A stretch of DNA of 64,000 bases from Saxidomus purpurata (lineage: Eukaryota; Mollusca; Bivalvia; Venerida; Veneridae). Positions 61,506 to 64,000 of this stretch are shown here, piece after piece (position 1 is the first letter of the stretch; every line of letters begins with the position of its first letter). The translations under genes and the position numbers were made by a program. The notes under the pieces are model-generated. The model did not search any database. It was not told the DNA's origin and worked only from the letters and a program-made list of their open reading frames with translations. The stretch is taken from assembly GCA_022818135.1 (NCBI GenBank), contig JAFMSR010000008.1, positions 6,441,679 to 6,505,678 of the forward strand, in the 5' to 3' direction.

Positions 61506-62520
61506 CACTTTTTGATATTGAAGTCATCATTACATATTGTAGTAATGCAATATTTAAATTGTGTGTTTTGGAGTCAATGGAGGAATGATCGTGTATTATC
61601 AACAAGTCTGTAAATGATATAATGCTATTTTATTGACGCTTACATATAGTTGCTCATTTTGCATGAACCAAATAACAATATAACAAATCCAATAGCCAAA
61701 TCTATCACACTCCATTAACGATCAATTGAGTTGATGAATAATTTTAAAATATATAACCAAAAGATGGCCAATTACTGGTGTTAGAAATACAGCAAATAAG
61801 TTACACTATATATTTAATTTATAATATGCACCGCACGATACGTGCTCCTTCTGCTCTTTCAAACAAATGAAAGCCGGTTTCTGCTTTTGAGAAAACCCCG
61901 ACTTATCATTTTGTTTATCAAAAGTTTTTTTGAAAAGTAAGCTCGTTATTAAAAACATTGTCATCGCCATATGCTATCCTTTTTACGCTTATTGTAATCG
62001 ATAAGAAAGATGGTTACATTTACTCTGTGTTATTGTTAGATCCATCCACCTGAAAGCAAAGGTCGGTACGGACATACCCCTTCCCCTGACTACATTTAAT
62101 ATTTTGTGACCACTTGTGCTAGTGCGGGGACCACATTTCACACTTCTATTGACAACATGTTATCTGCCCTTGCACATTTCTTTTCAGCATTTTCTCCACT
62201 GCTGGTCCCGTATATTGCAACTTTGTAACCATACCTGCATTCTAGACAAAAAATAATCTAGTAATAAATTCAGATTTGCGCTGACATCTCTACACGTATT
62301 TATGTGTGCACAACAAAATCAAACAGTTATAATCCCCTAAATCTGACTGCTGGGTACATTTTGAACCTGTATTTTCACAAAAAATATCAGAAAAGCTGTT
62401 TTGTTTCCTTCCAGACCTCTACTCAATGTAACTGTTACCAAATTAGCTATTTTGAATACAAAATAATGTCTAATGTGAACTCGGGGACACACAGAAACAT
62501 CGTTATCTGTGCTATATTTA
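61506..62520. other. Duplicated downstream flank, no gene seen
   Basis: Sequence at about 61690-62040 is homologous to 32560-32880: both contain TGCTTTTGAGAAA/CAGCTTTTGAGAAA, then a CTTTTTACG stretch, then ATCGATAAGAAAG/ATCGATGAGAAAA. This is the 3' flank of the duplicated CARD-family unit. No exon was found, including in the open frame at 62304-62612, which overlaps the start of a MITE. Confidence 0.5.
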
Positions 62521-62979
62521 GGTATGAGACGCCTAAATACATTTCCATAGACTTACATTATAAGGGTTTCTTCCGGTGCGACTACCCAAAATCTCACCGA
62601 CTGCTGAAATGAACTTTATTTTGTAGAATCATCCTAGTCCCACATAAAAATAACAAAATTTATATATGTGATCCAAAACTTTATGCCAGTAATTTGGAGC
62701 TCAATGACACCACCCCTATATTTGTGGCAGTTTTAGTGGTCACCGACCAAATATGTCAGTATTTTCAAATACCAAATATTTTGATTATAATTTATATCCA
62801 GATTTTTCTCTTCATATTTCATTTGTGATCTATCATGCAGCGATTATTTCAAACTAATTTTTCTTGTATGCATCCACTTAGTTTCAGCCAATCAGCAATC
62901 AAACACATAGTGTAGGTCTGCATGTTCCCTAGACAAAATAACCTGCTTCCGGTTTTCACCGATTTAGGCGTCTCATACC
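62521..62979. mobile_element. 459-bp MITE with 18-bp perfect terminal repeats
   Basis: The left end GGTATGAGACGCCTAAAT is repeated exactly in inverse at 62962-62979. The interior has no transposase frame. The flanks do not show a clear target-site duplication, so the superfamily is not assigned. Confidence 0.75.
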
Positions 62980-63072
62980 ATTTGTCAATGAAAACCAGGC
63001 TGATGTAGGCTTTAGAGAACCAAGTTTTATTAATGTCGCCAGTACTGGTCCAACGCTGCTACAACACCACTG

Positions 63073-63464
63073 ATGGATGTTACCAGTACCATTTCAAATG
63101 AGCCAAATGTTACAGTCAAAACATCATTAGGTAGTCCTCATGCAGAAAACATCTTCCCTTTAAAACATACAAATGACAGTACAAAAATACCAGCCTCAAA
63201 GCGGTTAGCCCAAATAACAAATGACCCTAAAACATACAGGGAGGAAAATAAAAATAAAAACACTGCAAGTAAAACCAGGAGAGATGTTTCCCTCATGCAA
63301 GAGTTTTTATGCCTGTAAAGTGAAAACGATGCGGTACATGAAATTCAAGCACAGAAACTGAATGTTTATCTCTAGGAGTTTGTCATAAGAGTCCGTCAAA
63401 AAAATGGGGAATAATATGAACCCAGTACTATCCGTGGGATGATTTCCAGTCTCGACAGGTAAAG
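63073..63464 (+). pseudogene. Decayed Crypton/DUF3504-like tyrosine recombinase gene fragment
   Basis: One frame reads from 63073 through SKTRRDVSLMQEFL, then AVHEIQAQKLNVYL, then EFVIRVRQKNGE, then YEPSTIRGMISSLDR. It is interrupted by three stops in the same frame: TAA 63316-63318, TAG 63373-63375 and TAA 63412-63414. The motif order (a 'D..fqeFL' helix, a 'heIpa..L..yL' helix, 'vR..G..YEPsT.R...sSldR') is that of the N-terminal part of DUF3504 proteins, related to KIAA1958, QRICH1 and ZMYM, which derive from Crypton transposons. No catalytic recombinase core is visible downstream. The family call is by pattern recognition only. Confidence 0.6.
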
Positions 63465-64000
63465 TTTATTAAACGTACAATTTGAGCTTAAAGCAACATG
63501 TACATTTCAATAAAAGAATCACTGTATCCTTGATATAATCCTTTAACTGCTGAGCACAAAGCGTTATATTCAGTCATCATGATTTTCATACCCAAACCAG
63601 TTCGTACTTTTCCCGGAATCGTTCACATTTTACCAAGGCCATAACAAATTGATTTGTTGGCCATCGGATATTCTGTTAAAAATCTGGAGCGGGCAAGAGA
63701 ATTTAAACATATTGGAAAATATTATTTGGTCCATGAAATTTCCTCCAAGCGAAAAATAACTGGTAATTAAGTAATGTGCAGAATATTACTATGCTCTAAA
63801 CGTTTAACCTTAGCATCTGAAACAAAATACAACTAGAAGCAGGAAGTTAAAAAAAAAATTTGCAAATACATCAGCGTATTTTGAAATTGAGTTAGTTATT
63901 TGGGTGTGTGGGGGGGAAAGAAATTAAAGTGAACAAATCCGATGACCAATTCATTAATTTGGTATGGCCTTAAATTCGAGATATTTTCCAAATGTGAATG
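63465..64000. other. Intergenic, nothing recognised
   Basis: No exon, RNA gene or clear repeat was found to the end of the window. A short G run lies at 63910-63916. Confidence 0.4.

Noticed and set aside
63165..63318. Independent short gene at 63073-63318
   Set aside because: The same frame continues past the stop with recognisable DUF3504-like blocks, so the ORF is just the first piece of a decayed gene.

Overview
This is AT-rich eukaryotic DNA with small exons, GT-AG introns, microsatellites, tRNA-headed SINEs and many short inverted-repeat elements. The repeat types (for example GGTCAAGGTCACAC units and GGTCTTTATTCG units) and the gene families point to a bivalve mollusc. The species cannot be named from sequence alone.

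Layout. (1) 1-2.2 kb: a possible first exon of an unknown minus-strand gene leaving the window on the left. (2) 2.2-8.2 kb: repeats and SINEs. (3) 8.2-17.2 kb, minus strand: a nine-exon NEIL3 DNA glycosylase with Val2, the H2TH motif, the Fpg-type zinc finger, an NZF finger and two GRF fingers. (4) 17.2-22.4 kb: mobile-element debris (LINE tail, MITEs, twin hairpins). (5) 22.4-61.5 kb, all plus strand: an interleaved cluster of two lineage-specific families. Family 1 has a CARD followed by a conserved all-helical module of unknown function: one complete gene at 22.4-25.0 kb, a CARD-less frameshifted copy at 28.7-30.4 kb, and decayed copies at 34.6 and 61.0 kb. Family 2 resembles the mitochondria-eating protein MIEAP/SPATA18, with a coiled-coil body and the MIEAP C-terminal domain: complete genes at 38.2-47.6 kb (12 exons) and 51.4-57.0 kb (11 exons), plus a decayed last exon at 33.8 kb. 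(6) 61.5-64 kb: a MITE and a decayed Crypton/DUF3504-like recombinase gene with three in-frame stops.

The main biological interest is the repeated order 'MIEAP-like last exon, then CARD-family exon 2', seen at 33.8-34.6 kb and again at 57.0-61.0 kb. This suggests that a two-gene cassette duplicated as a unit. A death-fold adaptor beside a possibly membrane-anchored MIEAP-like protein could mean a mitochondrial or innate-immunity role, but that functional link is inference. All gene models were spliced by hand from reading frame, splice sites and comparison between paralogues.
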